The notes: generated by a model not told the origin, from the sequence alone. 45,000 nucleotides of DNA from Stramonita haemastoma (GCA_030674155.1 CM060335.1:47113733-47158732), one strand, 5' to 3'; shown: positions 12,600-24,010, counted from the stretch's first letter. Numbers and translations are program-made.

Positions 12600-13065
12600 G
12601 TGTGGTCAATTTAATTGATTTATCATGGACCAATATGGTGTTATTTTATTTGGATCAATGCAGGGAGTAACTTTGTATGGTCCAATGTGGTGTGTGATTT
12701 CATATTTTTTTATGGTCCAATGCAGTGAATGATTTTTTATGGTCCAATGCGGTGACTGATTTCACATGGTCCAGTGCGGTGAATGATTTCATATGGTCCA
12801 ATGCGGTTAGTGATTTGATATGGTTCAAAGTGGTGAGTGATTTTATGGTCCTATGGGGTGAGTGATTTAATATGGTCTAATGCGGTGAGTGATTTTATAT
12901 GGTCCAATGCGGTGAGTGATTTACTATGATTCAAAGTGGTGAATGATTTTATATGGTTCAAACTGGTGAGTGGTTTAATATGATTCAAAATGGTGAGTGA
13001 TTTAATATGGTCCAATGCGGTGAGTGTTTTAATATGGTCCAATGCGGTGAGTCATTTAATAAAGA
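12600..13065. repeat. 27-bp minisatellite, array part 3 (diverged subtype)
   Basis: About 17 copies of a 27-bp unit, tgatttaatatggtccaatg + cggtgag, clearly the same repeat as at 8,375-9,258 but with its own diagnostic bases (TCCAATGCGG for ACCATTGTGG). Bases 13,066-13,210 after it hold nothing recognisable. Confidence 0.9.
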
Positions 13066-13210
13066 GACGTGGGCATCTGGTACGACATTAAAATAAACGT
13101 TGCGGTCACTGTTCGAGAAGTGAGAGAAAAGTGGATGTCAGCTTGTTGATCTCTGAACAATAGGCACCTTGGGTAGGCCTGACCTACAAAACCCCTTTTT
13201 TTATCCTTTT

Positions 13211-13545
13211 ATATCTAGGATTATTTATTTATTTATTTTATTTATTCTTTTATATCGAGGATAACAGAATAAGCAATCATGTGCTTTTTTTCATCCGGTC
13301 CCCGTGTGTATGCAGTTTTGTAAATATTGTCATCTGTTCCCACCGGCACACGATGGCCTACTCTTACGAAAAGCGGAACAGGATTTAACGTGTGCGCAAG
13401 ATGTTCTGCGTGCGTTCGCACACGGGGCCTCGGTTTAAAGTCTCATCCGAAGGACTTTTGGGGAGAGTGGAGTCAGTACTGATGTTAAACTCCAGGAAGA
13501 AAATTTCCTCGACCGGACTCGAACCCGGATAATTGAATAAGCGAC
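13211..13545 (-). mobile_element. tRNA-derived SINE, copy 2 (lacks tRNA 5' end)
   Basis: Same body as copy 1 but with a longer 3' half (CTTTTCGTAAGAGTAGGCC, ACAAAACTGCATACACACG) and an (ATTT)n tail at 13,211-13,245. The tRNA box B remains (13,515-13,530) but box A is replaced by the next SINE copy. Confidence 0.8.
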
Positions 13546-13852
13546 TCGTGTGTTGTTGTTTTTACATCCAGTCCCCATGTGTATGCAGTTTTGTAAATGT
13601 TGTCATCAGTACCCACTGGCACACAATGACCTTCTCTTACGAAAAGCGGAATAGGATTTAACGTGTGCGCAAGATGTTCTGCGTGAGTTCGCACACGGGG
13701 CCTCGGTTTATAGTCTATCAAAGGACTTGTGGGGAGAATGGAGTCAGCACTGATGTAAACTCCAGAGGAAAATATCCCCTAGAACGAGAATCGAACCCAG
13801 GTCGCCAGATTGCAAGCGCAGTGTTCTGACCACTAGACTATCCTGGCCCCCA
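13546..13852 (-). mobile_element. tRNA-derived SINE, copy 3 (complete)
   Basis: The most complete copy. The tRNA-like head contains box A (TAGTCTAGTGG, 13,830-13,840) and box B (GGGTTCGATTCTC, 13,786-13,798), followed by the central body and the 3' half. It lies head-to-tail with copy 2, with a unit spacing of about 270 bp. It would be transcribed from the internal RNA polymerase III promoter toward lower coordinates. Confidence 0.82.
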
Positions 13853-14640
13853 TCGGGACTGGATTAGCTGCTGTTATTGTCGGTGTCCAGTCAGATCCTT
13901 TGTTGGAGAGTGACTGACCTGTGGGTAGCTAGCTCCTTCCACGTGACACTCTGTGGTAGGTGCCCCCTGCTGCTTTTGATGCCCGTGCCCCAGACATGGC
14001 ATGCAGTCAGCGCTGAACAGAGGAGGAGATGTGTGCCCTGGAGAACACCTGCCCGGCCCAGCACACAGGTGTGCTGATGTGGTCCCCCCCCCCCCCCCCT
14101 CCTGTGCAGGAGTGGTCAGGGCGACAAGCAGAGGCGGGCAGCTTGTCTGGCTGGGTTCTTCTTTCTGGCACACGTCATCCTGGCTCCCCTAGCTCTGTAG
14201 GGCCGGCAGGGCCCTGAAGATGCTTGCTGCATGCCACACGTTTTGAGTTGGGCCTTGTGAGGTTTCACACTTTGTTTCTGGAGCTGTCAACTACAATACG
14301 AGGACAATGAGAACTGGAGGCAGCGCAGAATGCACACACAGAAAACGGTGTCCTTCAAGTGAGATGAGTACTTTACCAAAAGTACCGAAAAGTCCTGTTG
14401 AGATGAAAATATGACTGGAATTTGTCCTTTCAGTCATGGTTGAAAATAAGACTGCGCAATGCGTAATGTGTCGTTCGGGATCAAAACTATCATCAAAACG
14501 ATCATCACTATTAGCAGTAGTAGTAGCAGTTCTTGTTGTTAATGTTGTTATTGTAGTAGCGTACACATCCCCTGGAGTCACTCAGAATATTCACTTTTAT
14601 ACACCTCAACTGAGGATCACTGCGAAATTGAAAGTTCACA
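13853..14640. other. Non-coding stretch with poly-C tract
   Basis: No convincing exon or repeat was found. A homopolymer of about 16 C lies at 14,083-14,099. The end of this stretch would be the promoter and 5' UTR of the gene whose signal-peptide exon starts at 14,645; no TATA box stands out. Confidence 0.4.
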
Positions 14641-14644
14641 CTAA

Positions 14645-14720
14645 ATGAGAAGTTCGCGTGTGTGGTTCCTTTTCAAATTCCTCGCCACATTTACAGCCAC
14701 ACTTCAGCTTCAGACTATGT
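14645..14720 (+). CDS. Exon 1: signal peptide of an EB/EGF-like membrane protein
   Basis: The ATG at 14,645 opens a 25-codon segment with a basic start (MRSSR), a hydrophobic core (VWFLFKFLATFTATL) and small polar residues (QLQT), a typical secretory signal. A phase-1 donor (ATGT|gttgtg) at 14,721 would join it to exon 2, and the joined codon would be Cys. The donor is weak and embedded in GT repeats, so its exact position is uncertain. The start is chosen because it is the first ATG of the signal-like frame and is followed directly by a module exon. Confidence 0.55.
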
Positions 14721-14971
<251 letters not shown>

Positions 14972-15097
14972 GTATTGGAGTGGGTGGCTACTGTAACCAG
15001 ACGGAAGGAAACGACATCTGCATTGCTGGCTCTGAGTGTTCTAATACTTCTTGTGGATGTAACTACAAGTATGCAATTCAAAACGGCCCCAGATGTG
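14972..15097 (+). CDS. Exon 2: EB/EGF-like cysteine module
   Basis: A 126-bp exon, acceptor tacag|GT and donor GATGTG|gtcagt, phase 1 on both sides. It encodes about 42 residues with six cysteines spaced C-x8-C-x5-C-x4-C-x-C-x11-C (GYCNQTEGNDIC...ECSNTSCGC...RC). That pattern fits EB modules and short EGF-like repeats of secreted or membrane proteins. The exact length and symmetric phase fit exon shuffling. A (CA)n tract starts 29 bp after the donor. The module probably folds in the extracellular space; the ligand is unknown. Confidence 0.75.
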
Positions 15098-15126
15098 GTC
15101 AGTATTGCTCGTGCATGTGTAGAAAT

Positions 15127-15149
15127 GCACACACACACACACACACACA

Positions 15150-15208
<59 letters not shown>

Positions 15209-15352
15209 ATTAAAAAAATTAAATCTTTTAAAATTATTTTTAAATAATAATAAATAATAAGATATAAAATTATTTTTGAAAAATAATATTTTATTTTTTT
15301 AATGAAAAAAGTATATATATATATATATTATATTAATATATATATAATATAT

Positions 15353-15383
<31 letters not shown>

Positions 15384-15603
15384 TATATATATAATATATA
15401 TAATACAAATAAAAAAACTAAAAAAAATAATTATAAGATTAAAAAAATAATTAAAAAATAGAATAACATTAAAAATTAAAAAATAAATAGATAATACATA
15501 AAATATTTTACACAAATAAATTGAAAAAAATAATTTAAAATAAATCAATAAAAAAATGAAAAAAATAAAAATAAAATAAAAATGAATAAAACTAGAATAA
15601 AAT

Positions 15604-15685
<82 letters not shown>

Positions 15686-15690
15686 TCACT
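15127..15690. repeat. (CA)n, AT-rich and (CA)n compound repeat
   Basis: (CA)n at 15,127-15,204 is followed by a very AT-rich segment with (TA)n at 15,311-15,400, then a second (CA)n at 15,604-15,681. No coding signal. Confidence 0.95.
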
Positions 15691-16400
15691 TTTTTTTTCA
15701 AGTCTTAAAATGGTATTTGTGACATTGTAACTGATGTAAGCCGTATGTTTAACACTATATGATTTTTTTTAAAAACTTTTAATGTGTGCATGCGCGTGCG
15801 TTGTTTATGTTATTTCCCCTCAGTAGTGATGGGTATTATCATATGGTATTGTTGTGTTTGTTGTTTTTTCTTTTTCTTCCTTCTAATATATAAAGTATGA
15901 ACTGAAGTATGGAGATGTCGTAATCTGACATAAGTTGCTTATTGACATATTATGGATTTTTTTTAAGTCATAAATAAGGGTATTGGTGACATTGTAACTG
16001 GTATACTATAAGCTTGTTTGTCTGTTTGTGTGTGTGTGTGTGTGTTTTTGTTTTTTGTTTGGTCATTTTGCTTGCTTTTTTTTATTTGATTGTATGTATG
16101 TTAGTGTACATGTTATTTCCTCTCAGTGGTAATGGGTATTATTATAAGGTGTTGTTGCGTTTGTTGTTTTTTCCTTATCTTCCTTCTAAAAATATAAACT
16201 ATGAACTGAAGTATAGAGTATTGTAATCTGACACAAATTGCTTATTGACATTTCATGGATTCTTTTTTTTAAGTCTGAAATAATGGTTTGGGGTGACATT
16301 GTAACTGATAATTATAAGCTACTTTTTGGACACAATATGATTTTTTAAATCTCTAAATGTGTGCATGTGCGTACGAGTATATGTGCTGAGTGGATGAGCG
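15691..16400 (+). repeat. Diverged tandem repeat, unit about 270-300 bp, nearly three copies
   Basis: The string gtgacattgtaactg recurs at about 15,719, 15,986 and 16,293. Between occurrences the order is the same: an ATG-TGTGCATG-type stretch, ttatttcc.ctcagt.gt.atgggtatta, tgttgttttttc, tatgaactgaagtat, and attgacat.t.atggatt. Copies differ by many substitutions, so the amplification is old. No ORF is conserved across copies. Confidence 0.85.
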
Positions 16401-16842
16401 CAAACCGTGTGTGTGCGCGCGGCGCGCGTATTTGAAATACTGCACACATCCGCACGCATTTTCATGACATAAATATTTTGTAATAAAATCATATTGCTAT
16501 AGCATGCATATTTAGATAAATATCAAATAAAAAAAATTATTACTCTTAAGATATTAAACACAGTCTAAAATAGTAACACGCATGCACATTTTTATGACAA
16601 AAGAAATTGCTATGACATGTCGTATGAAAAGAAAATATTGAAGACAGTTTATAAATAAAAAACACAAAAAAAACACGTAGCTTTTCCCATGTCTCAGAAT
16701 GTCTCGTCCCGTTTCCATCTGAGCTCAGTATCTCCCTTGCCTCCCCCCTCCCTTTAGTTTTCCACTACTTGCTCTGTCTCTGTCTGTCTGAAACAGAGAA
16801 ATTCAAGGGAGTAACGAGCCACACATAAAAACAGTAAACATA

Positions 16843-16883
<41 letters not shown>

Positions 16884-17043
16884 ACACACACACACACACA
16901 CAGAGTCTAAAATAGTAAGATGCACACACATTTTTATGACATAAAGCAAATCGCTATAACATGTGGTTATATAATTTACTTATATCCTCTCTGTAAAGGC
17001 CCCATTCATGCTTGAGCTTGTTCTCCAGATGCAGAGTTTTTGC

Positions 17044-17127
<84 letters not shown>

Positions 17128-17860
17128 TGTCCTATGTCTTATAAATATTTTGCACAAGCATTATAAACATATATTTGTATTTTGCAATTTGACTATAAAT
17201 TTGCTACCATGTGACTGTGTAATTAATTACCTCCCATGCAATCAAAGACCTGTTCAGCCTCGTGTTTCTAAATTCGGACATACCTCAAACTTCAAAAACA
17301 CTTTATTATCTCACAGACAGAGAAATTCAAGCAGGTACAAGCCATACATTAAAAAGATAAACATTAAAAAAAGAAGTATCAGAACGCAACCATCACAATA
17401 AAAGCACCCAAAAATCAGCAATACATCATTGACTCACTCAAACAAAATCACAAACACTTATACACACACACCAGAATGCAAACGCATCCACACTCACACA
17501 CAGCTCGCGCGCGCACACACACACACACTCATGACACACATTAACATTTTATGACATAAACCATATTGTTATAACAGACTGTGGTAAAGACAAAATTAAT
17601 ATAACTAAAACTAGTACTCTATTTTATAAGGATATTGAACAAAATCTAAAAGAATGACACATGCACACATTTTATGGCATAATGATCAACCAATAGTCAT
17701 AAGAAGTTGTATGATAAGATATATCTCGGTGAAATTAATACTATATTTTATTTGAAAATTAAACACAGTTTAAAAGAATAAAAGGTAGCTTATCCCATGC
17801 TTCAAAATGTCCACCCCTTTCCACCTGAGCTTTTTTTATCTCCCTTGCACCCACCCTGTC

Positions 17861-17931
<71 letters not shown>

Positions 17932-17944
17932 TCTCTCTCGCACG
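16401..17944. repeat. Diverged duplicated block with CT, TA and CA microsatellites
   Basis: Two related segments lie at about 16,440-16,750 and 17,520-17,860. Both contain ttttatgacataaa...attg.tata.ca, ag.agctt.tcccatg.tc.aaatgtc and cc..tttccacctgagct...tctcccttgc. Smaller copies of the first motif occur at 16,565 and 16,905. Microsatellites: (CT)n 16,847-16,880, (CA)n 16,883-16,901, (TA)n 17,046-17,124 and (CT)n 17,865-17,938. At 17,290-17,370 there is a short LINE/SINE-tail-like string. No gene. Confidence 0.7.
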
Positions 17945-18541
17945 TGCGCTATCGTTTTGGGTAAGTTCAGATTTGTTGTCATGCACTTATTAAGCAGCAG
18001 AATTGAGGTTGGAATAAAACTGTTTTTATATCGAGTTTTTGACTAAGGTACTCTGTAACGCTTTTGAGAAGGGAGAAGTTCGAAATATTTAGCTAGCACA
18101 TGAGTGGTATCACTTACAATCTGTCTGGCTCTGTCTCTCTTAGGGCATTCATACAAATCGTTCAGTTTCATTTGCTCACAGCCCACAATTTTGCTACATC
18201 TTGTTACAATTTTGTTTCAATGTATTTCTGTTTTTAATGGTCAGGCCTTTGTACCAACATATCAAGGAAAAGGAAAGGACAGACTCAATAAAGCTTTGGT
18301 AGAAATTCTGTAAAACTTTAACATTTACTTGGAGGCTACGGAGTTTTCGAAGGAAAAAGATGCGAGAATGGCATTTTCTGTTTAAAAGATCTGTATTGGC
18401 GTTAAAGTTAAGTTTATCATCAATAATAGTACCTAGGTATCTATATTCATGCACACGCTCAACCGTTGCACCATCAATGTACAGATTTAGTGTAGACTCA
18501 GGATTTTTTCGAAAATCAATTAACATCTCTCTGAGAACATT
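17945..18541 (-). mobile_element. Rex1/CR1-like LINE 3' fragment
   Basis: The minus strand reads LIDFRKNPES, EYRYLGTIIDDKLNFNANTD and NFYQSFIESVLSFSLICWYKG (18,526-18,230). Behind a frameshift the C-terminal part continues to KCMTTNLNLPK near 17,960. These are the RT thumb and tail of a CR1-group element. The tail meets the (CT)n tract at 17,938. Truncated and broken. Confidence 0.75.
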
Positions 18542-18559
18542 TTAGAACATGAAATGATG

Positions 18560-19390
18560 TAACTCCCAACGAGTCCCCAACTTCCAGACGATAGTGGTAC
18601 TTTCAGATCTCTTCCAGATTTGAGTTCAGATAATCTAAACAGATACATAACTGAGAAAGAAGTAGAAACTGCCCTTGACTTAATGAAAAGTGGTAAAGGC
18701 AGCAGGTAATATTATGCTTATTCTGATTGTGTCAAGTATAGCAAACCAGTACTTAAAATTTCATATTTTCAAACCGTTTTATTTAAGTTTTAGATATAGG
18801 AAAGAACCAGATGTTTGGATGGTTGGCTGACAAAGCCTATTTATAAGGGTAAAGGTGACAAAAATACCTCTGACAGCTAGAGGTATAACATTGTATTCTG
18901 TATTAAGGATCAGGTTGTCAGTATTTCTTGAAACAAAAAGGATACTTTAGGAGAATCAGGCAGGCTTAAGAAAGCTTCACTTTACAACAGATATTTATTT
19001 TGTCTTAAAGTGTATTTTGGATACTTCTCTGGCCAAAACCAATAGACTCTAGTTCTGTTATGCTTTTGTTGACTATCAGAAAGCGTTTGATTCTGTATGG
19101 CGTAGTGCTTTATAGTGAAAACTTGCAAAACAAAATGCAAACGGTAAAGAGACAAATCTTGTATCTTTTTTAACTATGCAACATTTTCAGAATACTTTAA
19201 AAGCTTTACTGGCCTTCAGCAAGGTGATCCTTTCTCCTGTGTCATTCTTATTGTTTTTAAATGTTTTGGAACAATATTTGATAGATGTAAATTGTACACT
19301 GTTAAATGTTCAACTTTCATATGACGAAAAAATGTCAATCGGTTACGTTAAACTTTCAACTAAAAGTCTTGAAGTATAGTTTTCATTCGA
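18560..19390 (+). mobile_element. Heavily decayed LINE RT remnant
   Basis: Scattered RT blocks survive on the + strand: a fingers-like stretch at 18,640-18,700, FVDYQKAFDSVWR (motif A, 19,066-19,105) and an LSPVSFLLFLNVLEQYLID stretch (19,230-19,285). Many stops and frameshifts. The family appears to be the same as the remnant at 29,510-31,033. Bases 19,391-19,734 show nothing recognisable. Confidence 0.6.
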
Positions 19391-19734
19391 AGCATACAAC
19401 TTCTAGCTGATTGGTATCATTTATGGAGAAACGAGAGGATACCCCTCTGTAGTTTGGTTTCTGATTGATTGGTCCAGTTTTGGATGCTACTGGCTGACTT
19501 TCATTTTAAAAAATTGACATCAACTGTTTATACATGATGAAAGATGTATACGGCAAACGTTAATTCAGTCAGCATGGTTGCAATAAGACACAGGATTTGA
19601 CTGTATGTGGAAGAGATGGTTTTGTCTCAAGTATCAATTCTACAAGCTCACATATGAAAGTCTCTTTGATTATCAGTAATTTGGTTTATAAATAGAAACA
19701 TAGCTTCACAACAATAGTAGATGCCTTTACTATC

Positions 19735-20688
19735 ACCTCCATTTTCACATATCCTATACTTTTGTATACCATGGGCACAGTGAAGATTTTGCCACCAGTC
19801 TCCTCCACTCCTCGCATTTTTCAGCTCTCGGTAGCAAGTGGTACACTCAAGGCCAGTCCACTCTCTGATGTTGTCTTCCTATCGTTTTGTTTGTCTGCCT
19901 CTTCGTCTCCCTCCTCGTACTGTTCCCTGTAAGAAAGTCTTGTCCAGTCCAGATGTTTGTGTAACATGCCCAGTATCACTTCAGTTTGTGTTTTTTCCAC
20001 TGAAGTAAGGAGCTCATCATATGGCCCAATAGCGTTTTTAATTCTGCAGTTCACTTCCTTGTTAGAAATACAATCTCTGTATCAGACCCAAAAAAAGTTT
20101 GGGGAAGCATCTCATCTCTATTGCCTGTAGCCTCCATTCAATGTCTGCTTTTTATGGTCTACGACTCACATGCGTACAAACTATGGACATGACAAGGGAA
20201 CTTATCAGTCTGATCTTGAAGCTGATGTGATGTTCTTGTTGTTCCAGATGACTTTTAGTTTGATCATTGCAGCTGTGGTCTGGGCTATCCTGAGGAGAAT
20301 TTCTGGTTTTGATCTTTCACCTGATACTATAGCTCCCAGATATTTGAAATCAAGGATGGTTTCAATGTTCTTATCGTCAGTGCTGATGCCATTGGCACTA
20401 TTTGTCATCAACTGGGTTTTCTCTGCACTGATCTGCATGCCGATATACCACAGAGTTTCGTCGAGGCAATTTACCAAGTTGACTAGCTCTTGCTCCTTTC
20501 CAGCTAGGTCATCACTATCATCGCAAAACGTTAGTTTGTGATTGTCCTGCCTCCAAGGGTGACTGTTCCCTCATGATTTTTAAGTATGTCAGCCATTATT
20601 CTGTGTAAGATGTTGAAGAGGGTGGAAGAGATCAGACATCCTTGGTGCACTCCAGCTATGGTTCAGAATCAGTCTCCTATGTTGCTTT
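19735..20688 (-). mobile_element. RTE/BovB-like LINE fragment (RT palm to C terminus)
   Basis: The minus strand shows HQGCLISSTLFNIL (20,688-20,620), ISAEKTQLMTNSANGISTD (20,440-20,380), DFKYLGAIVSGERSKPE (20,350-20,295), RIKNAIGPYDELLTSVEK (20,045-19,990) and WRRL-type C-terminal remnants to about 19,740. It is the same family as 1,083-2,279 and 21,835-23,380. The FADD box is destroyed near 20,520. Its upstream part is cut off at the (TG)n tract before exon 3. Confidence 0.75.
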
Positions 20689-20689
20689 A

Positions 20690-20692
<3 letters not shown>

Positions 20693-20751
<59 letters not shown>

Positions 20752-20754
20752 CAG
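20693..20754 (+). repeat. (TG)n tract up to the exon 3 acceptor
   Basis: About 58 bp of pure TG ends in tgacag, which serves as the candidate acceptor of exon 3. A GU-repeat tract again replaces a conventional polypyrimidine tract. Confidence 0.9.
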
Positions 20755-20885
20755 ACCCCGGAATGGCAGATACCAATCAAGGTGTGAAGTGTCAGGCGCG
20801 AAGTGTGAGGTGGACAACAGCGTCTGTGTCGGTGGCATTTGTGTGTGCCAACCTGGCTTCATACCTGACCGAAAATTTGCATGTG
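20755..20885 (+). CDS. Exon 3: second EB/EGF-like cysteine module
   Basis: Between a tgacag acceptor and a strong GCATGTG|gtaagg donor, one frame encodes six cysteines spaced C-x6-C-x6-C-x4-C-x-C-x11-C (RCEVSGAKC, VCVGGICVCQPGF, KFAC). This closely parallels exon 2. The donor is phase 1, as expected. The length of 131 bp leaves the acceptor one base out of phase with exon 2, so there is either an indel before the first cysteine, a different acceptor, or an unseen exon. A (CT)n tract starts right after the donor. The domain call is strong; the exact 5' border is not. Confidence 0.7.
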
Positions 20886-20888
20886 GTA

Positions 20889-20891
20889 AGG

Positions 20892-20973
<82 letters not shown>

Positions 20974-21181
20974 GGATGGAGGGGTGGGGTACAGTGGAGT
21001 GAACTGATGCATTTGAGGAAAAACGTGTGATGTTTTTCTCTATTAAGTTGAATAAAGATACCAAAGATTATTGTGATGTTTTCTCTATTAAGTATGAACA
21101 AAGATACCAAAGACTGAAGTGGTGTTTGCTCTTCATATCTGGTATGGTGACAGCATAACAGACATGCTTTCCAGAGCAGCT

Positions 21182-21212
<31 letters not shown>

Positions 21213-21231
21213 GAGAGAGAGAAGAGAGAAT

Positions 21232-21270
<39 letters not shown>
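20889..21270. repeat. (CT)n, short duplicated spacer, (TA)n
   Basis: (CT)n at 20,889-20,970. The spacer holds two near-identical strings (gtgatgttt.tctctattaag..gaa.aaagataccaaaga) at about 21,028-21,069 and 21,071-21,114, a roughly 43-bp tandem duplication. (TA)n with an internal GA run follows at 21,184-21,270. Confidence 0.85.
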
Positions 21271-21272
<2 letters not shown>

Positions 21273-21790
21273 CGGTTTTCGACCACCCCCTAACGATACA
21301 GAAGGTCGCGCACAGTGTGTGTTCTAAAAATAGATTATGACGCTGCAATTGGCAGTTGCTATTCCATGGGAAGTTGTCTAATTACCGCCCCTTCATATGT
21401 ACCACACCCTGAGATACAGCGGGTACTGACCAGCGTATTTGATGCTCAAATCAGTAGCCCCAAGTTCTTTCCACCCTGCTCGCAGGACCACTTTGTAACA
21501 GATTGCAGATATTTCATCTGCCAGGTCTTTGTTCAATTTTTCTGCAATGACTGCACACTCAGACAATGCGAATGTGGCCTCTAAAAATGGCTGCTTAAAT
21601 ATTCAATTTACCACAATGGGCAAAGTGTATGCAATGGACAATTTTCAATCACCCCCCAGGGAAACAAAATGTAACACAATTTGCAGGTGTGTTTTAAGTA
21701 TAGACGCATGCACACAACTCTGTAATTGGCAGCTCCAATCACATGGGAAGTAATCTAATTACAGTCCCTTTACATAATTATTATGTACAC
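21271..21790. repeat. Approximately 140-bp direct repeats spaced about 370 bp apart
   Basis: Segments 21,271-21,400 and 21,640-21,780 align. Both contain tt.tcgaccaccccc/tcaatcacccccc, a gtgtgtt.taa.aatag/gtatagacg stretch, taattggcag and catgggaagt..tctaattac. They flank about 240 bp with no recognised ORF. This could be a solo repeat pair of a non-autonomous element or a two-unit satellite. Confidence 0.65.
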
Positions 21791-21834
21791 TAGATAGGCA
21801 GCTGGTAAAACACTTGCTAGTCACGAAACAAAAA

Positions 21835-23380
21835 GTGCCTCACTGACGACCAGGATATTCTGAACAGATGGACAGAATACTGCTCCAACCTGTACAACTA
21901 CATAACCACAGGAGATCCAGAAGTCCTCAACTGTCCACCAACACAGAATACAGTCACCTTATCCCCTGAAAAAGTGGAAACAGCAGTCAGATCACTGAAA
22001 AAGGAGTCAACAGGGCTGACAATATTTCAGCTGAGTTGGTTCAAGCTGGAGGGGAAGCCAGGATTAGTGCACTATTTAAAATCTGCAACAAGATCTAGCA
22101 GACAGGAAAATGGCCAATACCATGAACAGTCACTCATCATCACACTCCCCAAGAAAGGAAATCTACAACAGTGCCAGAATTACCGCACAATCAGTCTCAT
22201 ATGCCACCCAATCAATTTCACGTTCAAGATTATATTGGACAGACTGAAGCCACAAGAAGAGACCATCATTGCTGAGGAACAAACAGGTTTCAGAGCAGAG
22301 TGCAGCACAACAGAACAATATTCAACCTCAGAATACTCTGTGAGCAGTGCCTTCAACACTAACAAGACCTCTAACCACACATTCATTTATTAATTTTAAG
22401 ACAACATTTCACAGGATGTGGCATGCAGCTTTGTGAACAGCCATCAATTCATAAAGCATCAATGCAAACCTGATCAAAGTCATCAAACAGCTGTTCAGCG
22501 AAGCCATCAGTGCAGTGTACTACAACAGCAACATTGGAGAGTGGTTTTGAACAATAGTTGGAGTAAGGCAGGGCTGTCTACACTACCCACTCTTTCCAAC
22601 ATCTTCCATGAGAAAATCATGGCTGATGCACTGAACATCATGAAGGAACAGTCAGCATTGGTGGCAGAACGATCACAAGCCTCTCCTTCGCAGATGATAT
22701 TGACAGTCTAGCAGAATCAGCTAACATACGGCATGAAAATCAGCGCAGAGAAGAACAAACTGATGACCAATAATGCCAAGGGCATCATCACTGATATCAG
22801 GGTTCAATAACCAGAAGCTGGAAACTGTCGAAAGCTTCAAGTACTTGGGAGCGTTGTATCAGACCAGGATCCTAGACACGTAGTATGCAGAATTGCACAA
22901 GGCAATAACAGCACTGTCAAAACTGAACACCATCTGAAGAGATTAAAAATCTCACTCAACTCCAAGAACAGAGTAATGCACTTCTTTGTCATATCCATAT
23001 TCCTGTATGCCTTTAAATCATGGACCCTTACTGCAGATTTGGAGAGAAGAGTACAGGCAGTAGAGATGAGATGCTTCCGGAGACTCATTGGCATCTGCTG
23101 CAAAGATCACATAAGCAACAAAGACGTGCAGAACGGAATCCAGTAAACCAATTGGCCCCATAGAAACCTAACAATCGCGAAGACGCGTAAGCTAAACTGG
23201 TACGGGCATGTCATAAGATCAAAAGGACTTGCAAAAACACTGTCCAAGGCGGAAGAAAATGAGCAACATCAACGTATGGTTAGGCCTAGAACTCATCAAA
23301 ACCCTGAAAAAGGCGCAACAGAGAGGAGTGGAGGGAACTGGTTGTCAAGTCTTCCGGGGTGCCCCCACAGTCGTCAGACT
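21835..23380 (+). mobile_element. RTE/BovB-like LINE, 5'-truncated, many frameshifts
   Basis: Reads from the region before RT (DILNRWTEYCSNLYNY, 21,860-21,905) through ITLPKKGNLQQCQNYRTISL (22,138-22,197), EEQTGFRAECSTTEQ (22,275-22,318), an intact SFADDIDSLAES box (22,686-22,722), ISAEKNKLMTNNAKGI and the C-terminal RELVVKSSGVPPQSSDY (23,330-23,383). It then passes directly into (TA)n. Same family and same 3' end as 1,083-2,279. At least five frame changes; inactive. Confidence 0.82.
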
Positions 23381-23735
<355 letters not shown>

Positions 23736-23768
23736 TGCCAAGAGCAGGAGCACTGTCATCTGCTTCAG
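23736..23768 (+). CDS. Exon 4: 33-nt linker microexon
   Basis: A textbook acceptor (ctgtttctgtttcag) and donor (TTCAG|gtaatg) enclose 33 nt. Entering in phase 1 it encodes VPRAGALSSAS and leaves in phase 1, matching the exon 3 donor. A Ser/Ala-rich linker would make a stalk between the EB modules and the membrane. The evidence is splice sites plus phase only, so it could be chance. Confidence 0.45.
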
Positions 23769-23889
23769 GTAATGAAGCATTTGCACTTGACCTTAGTTTT
23801 CTGTTTCTTTTCCTTCTCTACCTTCATATTTCCTTACTAAATTTCTTCTCATTCTTTGCATTCTTGTTCTTGTTCTTGATCTGGATCTG

Positions 23890-23914
23890 GATCTGGATCA
23901 TCATCATCATCATC

Positions 23915-23948
<34 letters not shown>

Positions 23949-23957
23949 TCGTCGTCG

Positions 23958-24010
<53 letters not shown>

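Noticed and set aside
8375..13065. Regular 27-bp repeats that might suggest a CRISPR-like array
   Set aside because: Units are contiguous without unique spacers and the context is eukaryotic; it is a minisatellite.
13877..14217. Short open frames around the poly-C tract
   Set aside because: No domain, no splice signals of matching phase, and overlapping frames on both strands; no support for coding.
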